Source of the DNA: Acidobacteriota bacterium
Lineage (GTDB): Bacteria > Acidobacteriota > Terriglobia > Acidiferrales > UBA7541
NCBI GenBank assembly: GCA_003167215.1
Contig: PMTV01000032.1
Coordinates: forward strand, 1-48,007
Reading direction: 5' to 3'
Length of the DNA: 48,007 bases
Below are positions 1 through 8,938 of the stretch, in pieces. A program made the position numbers and the translations under genes. Below the pieces are notes generated by a model. The model ran no database searches. It was not told the origin of the DNA and saw only the letters and a list, made by a program, of their open reading frames with translations. Each line of letters starts with the position of its first letter. Positions within the stretch are counted from its first letter, which is position 1.

Positions 1-168
1 GGAGACGTGAAGCTGCCGGCGGGAGTAGAGATGGTGATGCCGGGAGATAACGTGTCGGCGGAAATCACGCTGATCACTCCGGTGGCCTTGGAGAAGGGGT
101 TGCGGTTCGCGATTCGCGAAGGCGGCCACACGGTGGGAGCCGGCGCTGTCGCCGAGATCATCGAGTAA
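1..168 (+). CDS. tuf: Elongation factor Tu, C-terminal end (partial)
   Basis: The window opens inside this gene: 55 codons and a TAA stop are present. The translated tail (beta-barrel domain 3, including [22 protein letters not shown] and a final EIIE) is the canonical EF-Tu C-terminus. EF-Tu is the GTPase that delivers aminoacyl-tRNA to the ribosome. It lies two bases upstream of rpsJ, the standard str-S10 junction, so it is probably co-transcribed with the ribosomal protein genes that follow. The GTPase domain lies outside the window. Confidence 0.95.
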   Translation, partial: GDVKLPAGVEMVMPGDNVSAEITLITPVALEKGLRFAIREGGHTVGAGAVAEIIE

Positions 169-170
169 AT

Positions 171-506
171 ATGCCCAACGGAGAAAAAATTCGAATTCGT
201 TTGAAGGCATACGATCACCGCATCCTAGATCAATCGACGCGGGAGATTGTCGAAACCGCCAAGCGTACCGGCGCAGATGTAGCCGGCCCGATTCCTCTGC
301 CCACGGTTATCAACCGCTGGACAGTTTTGCGCTCGCCGCACGTGGACAAGAAATCACGCGAGCAATTTGAAATGCGCACGCACAAACGGTTGATCGATAT
401 TCTCGATCCCACTCCGGACACGGTAGACGCGCTGATGAAGCTGGATCTGCCGCCGGGAGTGGACGTTGAAATCAAGGCTTTTGGACGAGAACACACAGGC
501 AAGTAA
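171..506 (+). CDS. rpsJ: 30S ribosomal protein S10
   Basis: The 111-residue protein matches S10 across its length: [16 protein letters not shown] near the N-terminus, the [17 protein letters not shown] loop and the [13 protein letters not shown] end. S10 sits in the 30S head and, in bacteria that have NusB, also takes part in antitermination. It is a few residues longer than the usual 102-105. Only two bases separate it from the tuf stop, so translation is likely coupled to tuf. It is the first gene of the S10 cluster. Confidence 0.97.
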   Translation: MPNGEKIRIRLKAYDHRILDQSTREIVETAKRTGADVAGPIPLPTVINRWTVLRSPHVDKKSREQFEMRTHKRLIDILDPTPDTVDALMKLDLPPGVDVEIKAFGREHTGK

Positions 507-545
507 CGAACGCGAAATAAAAACGCGAAGGAAAGAGCGAACGAA

Positions 546-1187
546 ATGGCAGTCAACGGCATACTCGGAATAAAACTTGGCATGACGCAGGTGTTCGCCG
601 ACGACGGTACCGCGGTTCCCTGCACGGTTCTGCAAGCAGGACCGTGCGTGGTAGTCCAACGGCGGACGAAAGACAAAGATGGCTACGACGCGGTGCAATT
701 GGGTCTCGTCGAATTCATCAAGCCGCAACGCGTAAACAAAGCGTTGACCGGCCACTTCAAGAAGGCTGGCGTCGCGCCGCTGCGATACGTTGGCGAATTT
801 CGAATCGACGATTCGAAGGATGAAGCCAAGGCCGGCGACCGAATTCTCGTAGATCATTTCAAAATCGGCGAGTTTGTGGACGTCACCGGAGTCAGCAAGG
901 GCAAAGGTTTTCAAGGCGGCGTGAAACGCTGGCACTTCCGCGGCGGCGACGCTTCGCACGGTTCCATGTTTCATCGCGCTCCCGGCGGTATCGGCGCCAG
1001 TTCGTTTCCGTCACGTGTGTGGCCCGGCCAGCATTTTCCGGGGCACATGGGAAATGAGCGCAAGACTTCCAAGAATTTGCGCGTTGTAAGAATCGATTCA
1101 GAAGAAAACTTGCTGCTCGTTTGCGGCGCGGTTCCCGGCCCGGCGGGCAGATACATTTTCATTCGCAAGGCCAAGCCGGCCCTGTAG
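546..1187 (+). CDS. rplC: 50S ribosomal protein L3
   Basis: The 213-residue product has the L3 hallmarks: N-terminal [17 protein letters not shown], the [19 protein letters not shown] stretch and the [10 protein letters not shown] extension loop that reaches towards the peptidyl-transferase centre. L3 binds 23S rRNA and is an early assembly protein. Length is normal for the family. The start ATG at 546 follows a purine-rich GGAAAGAGCGAACGA region. It lies between rpsJ and rplD as in most bacterial S10 operons. Confidence 0.97.
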   Translation: MAVNGILGIKLGMTQVFADDGTAVPCTVLQAGPCVVVQRRTKDKDGYDAVQLGLVEFIKPQRVNKALTGHFKKAGVAPLRYVGEFRIDDSKDEAKAGDRILVDHFKIGEFVDVTGVSKGKGFQGGVKRWHFRGGDASHGSMFHRAPGGIGASSFPSRVWPGQHFPGHMGNERKTSKNLRVVRIDSEENLLLVCGAVPGPAGRYIFIRKAKPAL

Positions 1188-1197
1188 AGAGACGACG

Positions 1198-2031
1198 ATG
1201 CCCGTAGCGGACGTAAAAAATCTTGAAGGCAAGAAAATCGGAACGATTGACCTGGCCGACGATGTGTTTGGCGTGAAGGTAAACGCGCACCTGCTGCATG
1301 AAGCGGTGCGGCACTATCTCGCGGGTAAGCACGCCGGAACGCACAAGACCAAAGACAAGAGCGAAGTCAGCGGCTCGGGCAAGAAGCTTTGGAAGCAGAA
1401 GGGAACCGGCCGCGCGCGCGTTGGCTCGATTCGTTCTCCTCTCTGGCGTCATGGTGGCACGGTGCACGGCCCCACGCCGCGCAGCTATTCGTATGCGCTG
1501 CCGAAGAAAATGATTATCGGCGCGTTGCGCTCGGCGCTTTCGTCAAAACTGGCCGAACAGAAAATGACGATTGTGGATGCCTGGGAGCTCGAAACGCACA
1601 AGACCAAACCATTTCGACAGACCCTGACGCGGCTCGAAAAAGAGACACCTTCGATCCTGCTTGTGGACAACAGCTCCAACGTGAATTTGGAACGCGCCAG
1701 TCGGAACATTGAAGGCCTGACGCTGGTACCGACGAATGCTCTCGAAGCATACGACTTGTTGCGGCACGATCATTTGATGATGTCGCGCGAGGCAGCTGTG
1801 AAGTTGAGCCGAGCCCTTTCCGCGACGCCGCAGGAAGAGCCCATACAGATTCAACCAGCGCCGTCTGCGACAACGAAACACGCAGCCGGCGAGAAGAGCG
1901 AGCACGCGAAAGCCCCGGCGAAGACGCATGCCAAGGCTCACGCCGCGCCGAAAGCCGCCAAGAAGCACGCGGCTGAAAAGAAAGAAAAGCCCAAGGCCAA
2001 AGCCAAGCCCAAAGCGAAAAAGGATAAGTAA
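1198..2031 (+). CDS. rplD: 50S ribosomal protein L4 with long Lys/Ala-rich tail
   Basis: Residues 1-210 are a normal L4: the KQKGTGRARVGSIRSPLWRHGG loop that enters the exit tunnel, and the ILLVDNSSNVNLERASRN region of the globular domain. L4 lines the nascent-peptide tunnel, and in some bacteria it represses its own operon. Residues 211-277 are an added tail made almost only of Ala, Lys, Pro, His and Glu. Typical L4 is about 200-210 residues. The stop codon overlaps the rplW start by one base (TAATG), which suggests coupled translation. Confidence 0.96.
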   Translation: MPVADVKNLEGKKIGTIDLADDVFGVKVNAHLLHEAVRHYLAGKHAGTHKTKDKSEVSGSGKKLWKQKGTGRARVGSIRSPLWRHGGTVHGPTPRSYSYALPKKMIIGALRSALSSKLAEQKMTIVDAWELETHKTKPFRQTLTRLEKETPSILLVDNSSNVNLERASRNIEGLTLVPTNALEAYDLLRHDHLMMSREAAVKLSRALSATPQEEPIQIQPAPSATTKHAAGEKSEHAKAPAKTHAKAHAAPKAAKKHAAEKKEKPKAKAKPKAKKDK

Positions 2032-2327
2032 TGGATACCAGGCTTTATCAAGTGATCAAGCGGCCCATCATCACCGAGAAGGGGCTCGGCGTGAAAGAAA
2101 CGCAGCATACCGTGGTATTCGAAGTTGCCTCGGACGCCACCAAGACGGAAATCAAGGAAGCAGTACAGCGAGTTTTTAAAGTGAAAGTGGATCACGTTCG
2201 CACCGCGAATTTTCACGGCAAGTTTCGGCGACGCGGGCGCGCTGAAGGATTTCGAAGCGACTGGAAGAAAGCGTACGTGCGGCTGGCTGAAGGCGAAAAG
2301 ATGATCGAGTACGCCGACAACATTTAG
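2031..2327 (+). CDS. rplW: 50S ribosomal protein L23
   Basis: The 98-residue protein carries the L23 pattern: an N-terminal VIKRPIITEKG, then VFEVASDATKTEIKEAVQRVFKV, and a basic loop (HGKFRRRGR) before the final strand. L23 lies at the tunnel exit and is the docking point for trigger factor and SRP. The ATG overlaps the rplD stop by one base. Length and position in the operon are standard. Confidence 0.96.
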   Translation: MDTRLYQVIKRPIITEKGLGVKETQHTVVFEVASDATKTEIKEAVQRVFKVKVDHVRTANFHGKFRRRGRAEGFRSDWKKAYVRLAEGEKMIEYADNI

Positions 2328-2378
2328 TTCCGGCGAGGGTTGGGAGCGCAGGCGCTCCGAAGCAGGCAAGAGGCAACG

Positions 2379-3200
2379 ATGCCACTAAAGACGTTTAAAC
2401 CATACACACCGTCAAGACGTTTTCTCACCATGCTCGATAAGAGCGAGGTGACCAAACAAACGCCGGAAAAATCGCTGGTGGAATCCAAGAAACGCACCGG
2501 CGGCCGCAATGCCCAGGGCGAAATTACTTCCTGGCACCGCGGCGGCGGGCACGCGCGGAAGTATCGCAACATTGATTTCCGCCGCGACAAGACAGGCATC
2601 CCGGCGAAGGTGGCTTCGATTGAATACGACCCGAACCGGTCGTCGCGAATCGCATTGCTCCATTATGCGGATGGCGAGAAGCGTTACATTTTGCAGCCGG
2701 TGGGCTTGGAAGTCGGCATGACGGTACAGAACGGCGAAGGTGCCGACATTCTTCCCGGCAACGCCATGAAGTTTCGGCATATTCCGCCCGGCACGATGGT
2801 CCACAATCTCGAGCTTTTCCCCGGCAAAGGCGGTCAAGTGGTTCGCGCCGCCGGTGGAGCAGCGCAGCTCTTGAGCAAAGAAGGCGATCTCGCGCTGGTG
2901 AAGCTACCTTCGGGTGAGGTCAGGCGATTCAGCGTTGAGTGCATGGCTACAATCGGCCAGCTTGGAAATCTGGATCACGAGAATGTGACCTACGGGAAAG
3001 CAGGCCGCACGCGATGGCATGGCAAGCGTCCCACGGTGCGCGGTGTGGCGATGAACCCGGTGGATCATCCGCACGGCGGTGGTGAGGGCCGTGTGAAGGG
3101 AAATCATCCGCAGACTCCGTGGGGTTTTCCGACTCTTGGTGCGAAGACTCGCAAGAAGCGTAAGAGCAGCAGAATGATCGAACAACGGCGCAAGCCGTAA
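2379..3200 (+). CDS. rplB: 50S ribosomal protein L2
   Basis: The 273-residue protein matches L2: N-terminal [14 protein letters not shown], the RNA-binding core with [18 protein letters not shown], and the C-terminal [14 protein letters not shown] segment that contains the His needed at the peptidyl-transferase centre. The frame is open from a TTG at 2340, but the ATG at 2379 gives the family N-terminus and is preceded by GAGGCAACG, so it was chosen. In most bacteria rpsS follows directly; here a 104-codon gene intervenes. Confidence 0.97.
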   Translation: MPLKTFKPYTPSRRFLTMLDKSEVTKQTPEKSLVESKKRTGGRNAQGEITSWHRGGGHARKYRNIDFRRDKTGIPAKVASIEYDPNRSSRIALLHYADGEKRYILQPVGLEVGMTVQNGEGADILPGNAMKFRHIPPGTMVHNLELFPGKGGQVVRAAGGAAQLLSKEGDLALVKLPSGEVRRFSVECMATIGQLGNLDHENVTYGKAGRTRWHGKRPTVRGVAMNPVDHPHGGGEGRVKGNHPQTPWGFPTLGAKTRKKRKSSRMIEQRRKP

Positions 3201-3223
3201 GTTTGAAAACAGAGAGCAACCTG

Positions 3224-3538
3224 ATGACAGCCACTCGAACATCACGACGGTCAACACGACGGGCGCCAAGAAGGGCGGCCCGGGAGCGAAAATCTACTCC
3301 GCGGCGCGCAGCGAAACCGGCGGCGAAAGTAGTTTCGAAACTTACGCCCGCTCCGCAAGTGCAGCTTCGGTTGTGCAAGTCAGGCTGGGCGGTGATTGTG
3401 GAAAAGATTCAAAATGCGCAAGGGACCCGTTTCGTGTGCCCATTCTGTCCGCTTTCGCATCGCGTCTCTGGCCCGGTGCGTGGATTTAAAAAAGTTCGCC
3501 GCGCGCAGTGGATTAAGCTGCGCCGCGTGGAGGAGTAG
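3224..3538 (+). CDS. Unknown small basic Cys-containing protein inside the S10 operon
   Basis: I do not recognise this gene. The 104-residue product has two parts. Residues 1-40 are an extremely Arg/Lys-rich, Ala/Ser/Thr-containing tail (15 basic residues). Residues 45-104 look globular and carry C51, then C72-P-F-C75 with H79, a possible metal site, and a basic end ([16 protein letters not shown]). The start is taken at the ATG at 3224, with weak GAGAG upstream; a TTG at 3203 is also in frame. It fills the gap between rplB and rpsS, with rpsS starting 8 bases after its stop. Composition and place suggest a ribosome-associated or RNA-binding role, which is inference only. Confidence 0.65.
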   Translation: MTATRTSRRSTRRAPRRAARERKSTPRRAAKPAAKVVSKLTPAPQVQLRLCKSGWAVIVEKIQNAQGTRFVCPFCPLSHRVSGPVRGFKKVRRAQWIKLRRVEE

Positions 3539-3546
3539 GAAGCCCG

Positions 3547-3900
3547 ATGCCGCGCTCGCTAAAAAAGGGTCCGTTTATCGACGACCACCTTCGTGTCAAG
3601 GTGGAAGCGCTGAACACCCGAAACGAAAAGAAGGTTCTGAAGACGTGGTCGCGCCGCTCGACGATTCTGCCGGACATGATCGGCCACACGATAGCTGTAC
3701 ACAATGGCAAGAAATTTATCCCGGTGTACATCACCGAGCAGATGGTGGGACATAAACTCGGTGAATTTTCGCCGACGCGCACTTTTAAGGGCCACGCTGT
3801 GAAAGCGGCTTTGGAGAGGGCGGCTGCGGCGTCAGCTCCCGCTGGAGCACCTGCCGCTGCAGGTGGGGCTGGTAGCGGCGCAGCAGCGCCAAAGGCATAA
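3547..3900 (+). CDS. rpsS: 30S ribosomal protein S19 with Ala-rich tail
   Basis: Residues 1-89 are a normal S19 ([15 protein letters not shown] start, [24 protein letters not shown], and the [17 protein letters not shown] end). S19 forms a complex with S13 in the 30S head and touches the A-site tRNA region. Residues 90-117 are an extra tail of almost only Ala, Gly and Pro, whereas the family usually ends at about 92 residues. The gene is three bases upstream of rplV. Confidence 0.96.
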   Translation: MPRSLKKGPFIDDHLRVKVEALNTRNEKKVLKTWSRRSTILPDMIGHTIAVHNGKKFIPVYITEQMVGHKLGEFSPTRTFKGHAVKAALERAAAASAPAGAPAAAGGAGSGAAAPKA

Positions 3901-3903
3901 ATA

Positions 3904-4416
3904 ATGGCAACGGCGATACAGGCCCCGACGCAAATTGAAGGCATAGCCAAAGCAAGGTACATCCGCGTCTCGCCGCAAAAGGCGAGGCTGGTGATTGACT
4001 TGATTCGCGGTGAGCGCGCCGAAAAAGCTTTGCACACTCTGCGCTTCACGAAAAAGCGTGTAGCGAAGGAAATCGAGAAGACGCTGCGCAGCGCGATTGC
4101 CAATGCCGAGCGTAAAGCGGAAGACGCCGGCGAATCGCTCGACGTGGACGCGCTCTTCGTGACCCGCTGCTACGTGAACGAAGGCCCGCGATGGAAGCGT
4201 ATGCGTCCCGCGCCGATGGGCCGCGGCTTTCGTTATCAAAAGCGTACCGCTCATATTGTTGTGGAAGTAGCGGAACACCACCGCGCCGCGGCAGATCGAA
4301 TAACTGCAGCCGCCGAGGAAGCGCAAGCATCCAAGGGCGTGCGCGGAGCGGTTCGCAAGGCTCGCAAAGCGTTTGAGAAGCGCGCAAAACAGCAGGCACC
4401 GAAAAAGAAGAAGTAG
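3904..4416 (+). CDS. rplV: 50S ribosomal protein L22, extended at both ends
   Basis: The L22 core (about residues 13-125) shows ARYIRVSPQKARLVIDLIRG, the paired helices, and the tunnel hairpin ending in RMRPAPMGRGFRYQKRTAHI. L22 lines the exit tunnel beside L4. At 170 residues it is about 55 longer than usual: a 12-residue N-terminal extension, and an Ala-rich to Lys-rich tail (residues 127-170, ending in KKKK). A good GGAGGA site for rpsC overlaps its stop. Confidence 0.95.
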   Translation: MATAIQAPTQIEGIAKARYIRVSPQKARLVIDLIRGERAEKALHTLRFTKKRVAKEIEKTLRSAIANAERKAEDAGESLDVDALFVTRCYVNEGPRWKRMRPAPMGRGFRYQKRTAHIVVEVAEHHRAAADRITAAAEEAQASKGVRGAVRKARKAFEKRAKQQAPKKKK

Positions 4417-4425
4417 GAGGACAGT

Positions 4426-5088
4426 TTGGGGCAGAAAACACATCCGTACGGTTTTCGGCTGGGCTACAACAAAGTCTGGAAGTCACGCTGGTTTGCTAAG
4501 CGCGATTATGCCGACTTGCTGCATGAAGACGTTCAGCTTCGCAAGGTGCTGAAGGAGAAGCTGAAGTCGGCCGGCATTAGCGGGATTGACGTGGAACGCG
4601 CGGCAAATAAGCTGGTGATCCGAATCTACACCGCGCGCCCTGGAATCATCATCGGGCGCAAAGGTTCGGAAATTGACAAGTTGAAGAGTGAGGTGCAGAA
4701 GCGCACCAAGCGCGAAGTGCACATCGATATCCAGGAAGTGCATCGTCCCGAACTCGATGCACAACTCGTAGCGGAGTCGATTGCGCTGCAGCTTGAAAAG
4801 CGCGTCGCATTCAGACGAGCCATGCGCAAGGCGGTAGATTCCGCGCTGCGGTTCGGCTGCAAAGGAATCAAGGTGCGCGTCGCGGGCCGGCTGAACGGCG
4901 CCGAAATCGCGCGCAAGGAATGGTACTTGCAAGGGCGCTTGCCGCTTCAGACCTTGCGAGCGGACATTGATTACGGCACGGCCGAGGCGCACACCACGTA
5001 CGGCGTGATTGGCGTGAAGTGCTGGGTGTACCAGGGCGAGAAAATCCCGCAACGTGGCGGGAAAACCGGGACAACCTCGGAAGTTTAG
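4426..5088 (+). CDS. rpsC: 30S ribosomal protein S3
   Basis: The 220-residue protein starts [16 protein letters not shown], the universal S3 N-terminus, so the TTG at 4426 is the start; AGGAGG lies 5-10 bases upstream. The KH domain has the GXXG loop in [14 protein letters not shown], and the C-terminal domain has [22 protein letters not shown]3 lies at the mRNA entry tunnel and contributes to ribosomal helicase activity. Length and order (rplV-rpsC-rplP) are standard. Confidence 0.96.
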   Translation: MGQKTHPYGFRLGYNKVWKSRWFAKRDYADLLHEDVQLRKVLKEKLKSAGISGIDVERAANKLVIRIYTARPGIIIGRKGSEIDKLKSEVQKRTKREVHIDIQEVHRPELDAQLVAESIALQLEKRVAFRRAMRKAVDSALRFGCKGIKVRVAGRLNGAEIARKEWYLQGRLPLQTLRADIDYGTAEAHTTYGVIGVKCWVYQGEKIPQRGGKTGTTSEV

Positions 5089-5114
5089 AAGTTTAAGGAA
5101 ACAGGTCCAATACC

Positions 5115-5531
5115 ATGTTGATGCCGAAAAAAGTTAAGTACCGCAAACAACAGCGCGGTCGCCGTACTGGAAAGGCTTGGCGCGGCGGCTCGCTCGCGTT
5201 CGGCGAGTACGGACTGAAAGCGATGGAGCCGGCCTGGATTACCGACCGGCAAATCGAAGCGGCTCGCGTAGCGATCACGCGGTTCATCAAGCGCGGCGGA
5301 AAACTCTGGATCCGGATATTCCCGGACAAGCCGTTCACCAAGAAGCCCGCTGAAACTCGAATGGGTAAGGGCAAAGGGCCACCGGAGCATTGGGTTGCGG
5401 TGGTAAAGCCGGGCCGGGTGATGTTCGAAATGGCCGGCGTGGATTTGGCGGCGGCGACGGAAGCGATGGCGCTTGCGTCACACAAGCTTCCGATTCGAAC
5501 GAAGTTCGTAAGCCGGGCGGAGGAACTGTAA
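5115..5531 (+). CDS. rplP: 50S ribosomal protein L16
   Basis: The 138-residue protein starts [16 protein letters not shown], matching the MLQPKR-type start of L16, so the first ATG (5115) was preferred to the one two codons later. Other signatures are [16 protein letters not shown], the [22 protein letters not shown] segment (read in two halves) and the [13 protein letters not shown] strand. L16 organises the A-site of the 50S subunit. Its TAA overlaps the rpmC ATG by one base. Confidence 0.96.
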   Translation: MLMPKKVKYRKQQRGRRTGKAWRGGSLAFGEYGLKAMEPAWITDRQIEAARVAITRFIKRGGKLWIRIFPDKPFTKKPAETRMGKGKGPPEHWVAVVKPGRVMFEMAGVDLAAATEAMALASHKLPIRTKFVSRAEEL

Positions 5532-5734
5532 TGCCGGGGCGTACTGCAAAACTGCGTGAGATGAATCACAGCGAGCTCGAAGTGCAGCAGCAGGAGCTTG
5601 CCGAGCAGATTTTTCGCCTGCGCTTCCAGCTTTCTACCGGGCAAGCGGAAGGTTTGAAGAAATTGCGGGAAGCGAAGCGCGATCTCGCGCGGATCAAAAC
5701 TCTGCTGCGCGAAGCCGAATTGAGGAAAGCGTAA
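5531..5734 (+). CDS. rpmC: 50S ribosomal protein L29
   Basis: The 67-residue product is a helical hairpin with the L29 pattern: KLREMNHSELEVQQQELAEQ, then IFRLRFQLSTGQ and a basic second helix (EAKRDLARIKTLLRE). L29 sits near L23 at the tunnel exit. The ATG overlaps the rplP stop (TAATG) and its own stop overlaps the rpsQ ATG in the same way, giving a chain of coupled starts. Confidence 0.94.
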   Translation: MPGRTAKLREMNHSELEVQQQELAEQIFRLRFQLSTGQAEGLKKLREAKRDLARIKTLLREAELRKA

Positions 5735-6042
5735 TGGCGAACGAAACAGCAACGAAATCCGCGGCCCTTCAAGAAGGCGCTCACGTACGTGGAGTGCGTC
5801 AGGAACTGACCGGCGTGGTGACCAGCGCGAAGATGCAGAAGACGATTGTAGTGAAGGTTATTCGCGCGGTTCAGCACCCTCTCTACCATCGAGTGGTGCG
5901 GCACGCGAAGAAATATTACGCGCACGATGAAACGGGCGAAGCCCGCGTAGGCGATACGGTACGGATTGTTTCCACCCGGCCGCTTTCAAAACTGAAGCGG
6001 TGGCGCCTGGAAGAAGTCGTGGCGCGCTCAACGCGAGCGTGA
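5734..6042 (+). CDS. rpsQ: 30S ribosomal protein S17
   Basis: The S17 OB-fold is clear from about residue 19: RQELTGVVTSAKMQKTIVVKV, then HPLYHRVVRHAKKYYAHDE, GDTVRI and STRPLSKLKRWRLEEVV. S17 binds 16S rRNA helices early in 30S assembly. At 102 residues it has about 15 extra at the N-terminus compared with the usual 80-85, and no better in-frame ATG is present. It is fused by a one-base overlap to rpmC. Confidence 0.95.
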   Translation: MANETATKSAALQEGAHVRGVRQELTGVVTSAKMQKTIVVKVIRAVQHPLYHRVVRHAKKYYAHDETGEARVGDTVRIVSTRPLSKLKRWRLEEVVARSTRA

Positions 6043-6071
6043 AGCAGAAGCGGCACTAAGGGAGCAAGATC

Positions 6072-6440
6072 ATGGTTCAGATGCGGACATGGCTGACGGT
6101 GGCCGACAATTCCGGCGCCCGCCAATTGACCTGCATTCTTCCGGTGGGAGGAGATGCGGGATTGGTGGCTGGATTGGGCGACGTGATTACCGCCGCCGTG
6201 AAGGAAGCGACGCCTGACAGCCAGGTGAAAAAAGGCAAGGTGGTGCGCGCAGTGGTTGTGCGCACAAGAAAAGAGCACCGGCGCAGGGATGGCACCTACA
6301 TCCGGTTTGACGATAACGCTGCAGTGCTAATCAACGATGCGGGCGAGCCGATCGGGACGCGCGTTTTCGGGCCGGTGGCCCGCGAGCTGCGCGAAAAGAA
6401 ATTCACCAAGATCATCTCGCTGGCTCCGGAAGTGTGGTAG
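6072..6440 (+). CDS. rplN: 50S ribosomal protein L14
   Basis: The 122-residue protein has the L14 signatures: an N-terminal [13 protein letters not shown], the [20 protein letters not shown] segment, and [15 protein letters not shown]14 forms an intersubunit bridge with 16S rRNA and is the docking site for the silencing factor RsfS. Length is exactly the family norm. GGGAGCAAGATC precedes the ATG. It is the first gene of the classical spc operon, here continuous with S10. Confidence 0.97.
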   Translation: MVQMRTWLTVADNSGARQLTCILPVGGDAGLVAGLGDVITAAVKEATPDSQVKKGKVVRAVVVRTRKEHRRRDGTYIRFDDNAAVLINDAGEPIGTRVFGPVARELREKKFTKIISLAPEVW

Positions 6441-6442
6441 CG

Positions 6443-6790
6443 ATGAGAGAACCCAAACTAAAACCCGACGCGCACGGCATTCGCCACGGCGACATGGTGA
6501 AAGTAATGGCCGGCCGCTCGAAAGGCAAGAGCGGGAAAGTGCTGGCCGTGAATCTGTGGAAGAACACGGTCACGGTCGAGCACACGAACATGATCAAGCG
6601 CCACACGCGCCCGAATCCGTCGAAGAACATTAAGGGCGGCATCCTCGAGCGGGAAGGGCCGATTCACGTTTCCAACGTGATGCTGCTCTGCCCGGGATGC
6701 GGGAAACATACCCGCGCAGGACATACCACGCTGCCGGACGGCACCAAAGTTCGCACTTGCCGCCGCTGCGACACGACTTTTGAGAGCTAG
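6443..6790 (+). CDS. rplX: 50S ribosomal protein L24 (zinc-ribbon form)
   Basis: The KOW domain ([19 protein letters not shown], about residues 15-33) and the [14 protein letters not shown] segment identify L24, an assembly initiator at the tunnel exit. The C-terminal part carries C83-x2-C86 and C106-x2-C109, a four-Cys ribbon found in many bacterial L24. The ATG at 6443 is used. A GTG three codons earlier would overlap the rplN stop and gives no family match. Confidence 0.95.
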   Translation: MREPKLKPDAHGIRHGDMVKVMAGRSKGKSGKVLAVNLWKNTVTVEHTNMIKRHTRPNPSKNIKGGILEREGPIHVSNVMLLCPGCGKHTRAGHTTLPDGTKVRTCRRCDTTFES

Positions 6791-6805
6791 AGGCCGAGAG
6801 AAGAA

Positions 6806-7348
6806 ATGATTACGCGTCTGCATGAAAAGTACCGCAAAGAAGCCATCCCGGCGCTTTCGAAGCGTTTCGGGTACACCAATACGATGGCCGTCCCTCGTGT
6901 TTCGAAGGTGACGGTTAACATCGGCATGGGCGAGGCGAGCGCGAACGTAAAGCTGCTCGACACCGCCGTAGCCGAACTCGGGCAAATTGCCGGGCAGAAG
7001 CCGGTGATTACACGCGCCAAGAAGTCGATTGCGAATTTCAAGATTCGCAAAGGCATGCCCATCGGCTGCATGGTCACTTTGCGCGGCGAGCGCATGTACG
7101 AATTTCTCGACCGCCTTTCCGCCATCGTTCTGCCGCGCGTTCGCGACTTCAAAGGGCTGCCGCCGAATTCCTTCGACGGCCGCGGCAACTACACTATCGG
7201 CATTAAGGACCAACTGGTTTTCCCGGAGATCGATTACACCCGGGTGGACAAAATCAAAGGTATGAACGTCACCATCACCACCACGGCACGAAACGACGAG
7301 GAAGGGCGCGAGCTGCTGAAGCTGCTTGGCGTTCCTTTCCGGGCGTAA
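6806..7348 (+). CDS. rplE: 50S ribosomal protein L5
   Basis: The 180-residue protein shows the L5 pattern: [19 protein letters not shown], the [11 protein letters not shown] strand, [19 protein letters not shown], and the [20 protein letters not shown] segment. L5 binds 5S rRNA and forms bridge B1b with S13. Length is standard. AGAGAAGAA upstream serves as the ribosome-binding site. Confidence 0.97.
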   Translation: MITRLHEKYRKEAIPALSKRFGYTNTMAVPRVSKVTVNIGMGEASANVKLLDTAVAELGQIAGQKPVITRAKKSIANFKIRKGMPIGCMVTLRGERMYEFLDRLSAIVLPRVRDFKGLPPNSFDGRGNYTIGIKDQLVFPEIDYTRVDKIKGMNVTITTTARNDEEGRELLKLLGVPFRA

Positions 7349-7363
7349 GGAGAGCGACAAAGC

Positions 7364-7549
7364 ATGGCGCGTACCAGTCAGTTCGCGAAGATGAAGAAGA
7401 AGCTGAAGTACAAGATCCGTAACCGGAACCGTTGCCGGATCTGCGGACGTCCGCGCGGGTTTCTCCGCAAGTTTGAAATGTGCCGCATCTGTTTCCGCGG
7501 ACACGCGCTCAAGGGAGAAATTCCCGGCGTGGTGAAGGCTAGCTGGTAA
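7364..7549 (+). CDS. rpsZ: 30S ribosomal protein S14, zinc-binding type Z
   Basis: At 61 residues with C24-x2-C27 and C40-x2-C43 this is the short, zinc-binding S14 (type Z) rather than the about 100-residue zinc-free form. The sequence between the pairs ([12 protein letters not shown]) and the end [11 protein letters not shown] are typical. S14 acts in the 30S head next to S3 and S10. The start follows AAGGAGAGCGACAAAGC. Confidence 0.96.
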   Translation: MARTSQFAKMKKKLKYKIRNRNRCRICGRPRGFLRKFEMCRICFRGHALKGEIPGVVKASW

Positions 7550-7559
7550 GGAAGGAAGA

Positions 7560-7958
7560 ATGACCACCGATCCCATTGCTGATTTGTTGACGCGAATTCG
7601 AAATGGTTCGCGGGCGAAGCATTCGCGAGTGGATATGCCTTCTTCGAAGCTGAAGATTGAATTCGCGCGTATTTTGAAGGACGAGGGTTACCTCGCGAAT
7701 TACAAAGTCGTGGAAGAGCAGAAGGGAAAGAAAACGCTGCGCTGCTTTCTGCGCTACACGCCGGATCGCCGCAGCGTGATTACCGACCTCAAGCGAATTT
7801 CGCGGCCGGGTTCGCGGCGCTACATCGCGAAGACGGGGATTCGTCCCGTAGTCGGCGGAATGGGCATTTCTATATTGTCCACGCCGCGTGGGTTGATGAC
7901 CGGGCAGTCGGCGCGCAGGGCCGGCGTCGGCGGCGAAATAATGTGCGAAGTTTGGTAG
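7560..7958 (+). CDS. rpsH: 30S ribosomal protein S8
   Basis: The 132-residue protein starts TDPIADLLTRIRNGSRAKH and ends in the S8 signature ILSTPRGLMTGQSARRAGVGGE. S8 binds the central domain of 16S rRNA and, in E. coli, is the translational repressor of the spc operon; whether it does so here cannot be read from the sequence. The ATG follows GGTAAGGAAGGAAGA. Confidence 0.97.
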   Translation: MTTDPIADLLTRIRNGSRAKHSRVDMPSSKLKIEFARILKDEGYLANYKVVEEQKGKKTLRCFLRYTPDRRSVITDLKRISRPGSRRYIAKTGIRPVVGGMGISILSTPRGLMTGQSARRAGVGGEIMCEVW

Positions 7959-7990
7959 GAATTTCGTAACCCAGAGGATTAGAGAGAGCT

Positions 7991-8536
7991 ATGTCGCGAA
8001 TTGGAAATAAAATAATTCCGGTACCGTCCGGCGTAAAAGTACAGATCAAAGCCGACGCGGTCGAAGTGCAGGGCCCCAAGGGCAAAATGCATGTGCCCGT
8101 GCCGCGCGGAATCTCCTTCGAGCAGAAGGACGGCATTCTCGTCGCCAAGCGCGAGTCTGATCAGCAACGCGCTTTGCACGGTCTGGCGCGGGCTCTGGTG
8201 GCCAATGCAGTCACCGGCGTCACCACCGGATTCAAGAAGGATCTCGATATCGTAGGCGTCGGATATCGCGCTGAAGTGAAAGGCAAAAACGTAGTGCTGG
8301 CGCTGGGATACTCGCACCCGATTGAGTTTCCGATTCCCGAAGGCATTTTGATCGCGGTGGAAAAACAAACGCACATGTCGGTTTCGGGTGCGGACAAGAA
8401 TCAAGTGGGACAAGTAGCCGCGAATCTTCGCGCGTTGCGTCCGCCCGACCCGTACAAGCAGAAGGGCATTCGCATCACGGGCGAGCGGTTGAAGAAAAAA
8501 GCCGGCAAGGCTGGCGCGAAGTCGGCGTCCGCTTAG
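7991..8536 (+). CDS. rplF: 50S ribosomal protein L6
   Basis: The 181-residue product starts [17 protein letters not shown] and contains the L6 signature [14 protein letters not shown] near the end, followed by a Lys/Ala end. The two repeated alpha/beta domains are of normal size. L6 binds 23S helix 97 near the GTPase-associated centre. AGAGAGAGCT precedes the ATG. Confidence 0.97.
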   Translation: MSRIGNKIIPVPSGVKVQIKADAVEVQGPKGKMHVPVPRGISFEQKDGILVAKRESDQQRALHGLARALVANAVTGVTTGFKKDLDIVGVGYRAEVKGKNVVLALGYSHPIEFPIPEGILIAVEKQTHMSVSGADKNQVGQVAANLRALRPPDPYKQKGIRITGERLKKKAGKAGAKSASA

Positions 8537-8554
8537 CCCGGAGGGAGAACTAGA

Positions 8555-8932
8555 ATGGCAGCACCGGTTCGAAGATTATCGAGGGAAGCTCACCGTCGCC
8601 GGATTCACGTGCGCACGCGCCAGACGCTTTCAGGAACATCCGAACGGCCGCGCCTTTGCGTGCATCGCTCTTCCAAGCACATTCGCGCGCAGGTGGTGGA
8701 CGATCAAACGGGCCGCACGCTTGTTTCCGCAAGCTCGCTTGACGGAGAAGTAAAAAAGTTGATCAAAGGCGGCGGAAATATTGCCGCCGCGAAAATCGTT
8801 GGTAAAGCAATCGCCGAGCGCGCACGCGATAAAGGTGTCGAAAAAGTTGTCTACGATCGCGGCGGTTATCAATATCACGGCCGCGTGAAAGCGCTGGCCG
8901 AAGCAGCCCGTGAGGCGGGCCTGAAGTTCTAA
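8555..8932 (+). CDS. rplR: 50S ribosomal protein L18
   Basis: The 125-residue protein has a basic N-terminus and the L18 core: [20 protein letters not shown], then [19 protein letters not shown], and the ending [21 protein letters not shown]18 brings 5S rRNA to the 50S subunit together with L5. A strong GGAGGGAG lies upstream. It is slightly longer than the usual 117-120 residues. Confidence 0.96.
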   Translation: MAAPVRRLSREAHRRRIHVRTRQTLSGTSERPRLCVHRSSKHIRAQVVDDQTGRTLVSASSLDGEVKKLIKGGGNIAAAKIVGKAIAERARDKGVEKVVYDRGGYQYHGRVKALAEAAREAGLKF

Positions 8933-8938
8933 CAAATT

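Noticed and set aside
3243-3490. A second open frame in the rplB-rpsS gap, beginning around the ATC at 3240
   Set aside because: It lacks a good start and its composition (Ser/Ala/Gly without pattern) is less protein-like. The chosen frame has a Cys/His pattern and ends just before rpsS.
6458-7576. A 372-codon - strand open frame across rplX, rplE and rpsZ
   Set aside because: All three + strand genes are certain ribosomal proteins; the antisense frame has no known pattern.
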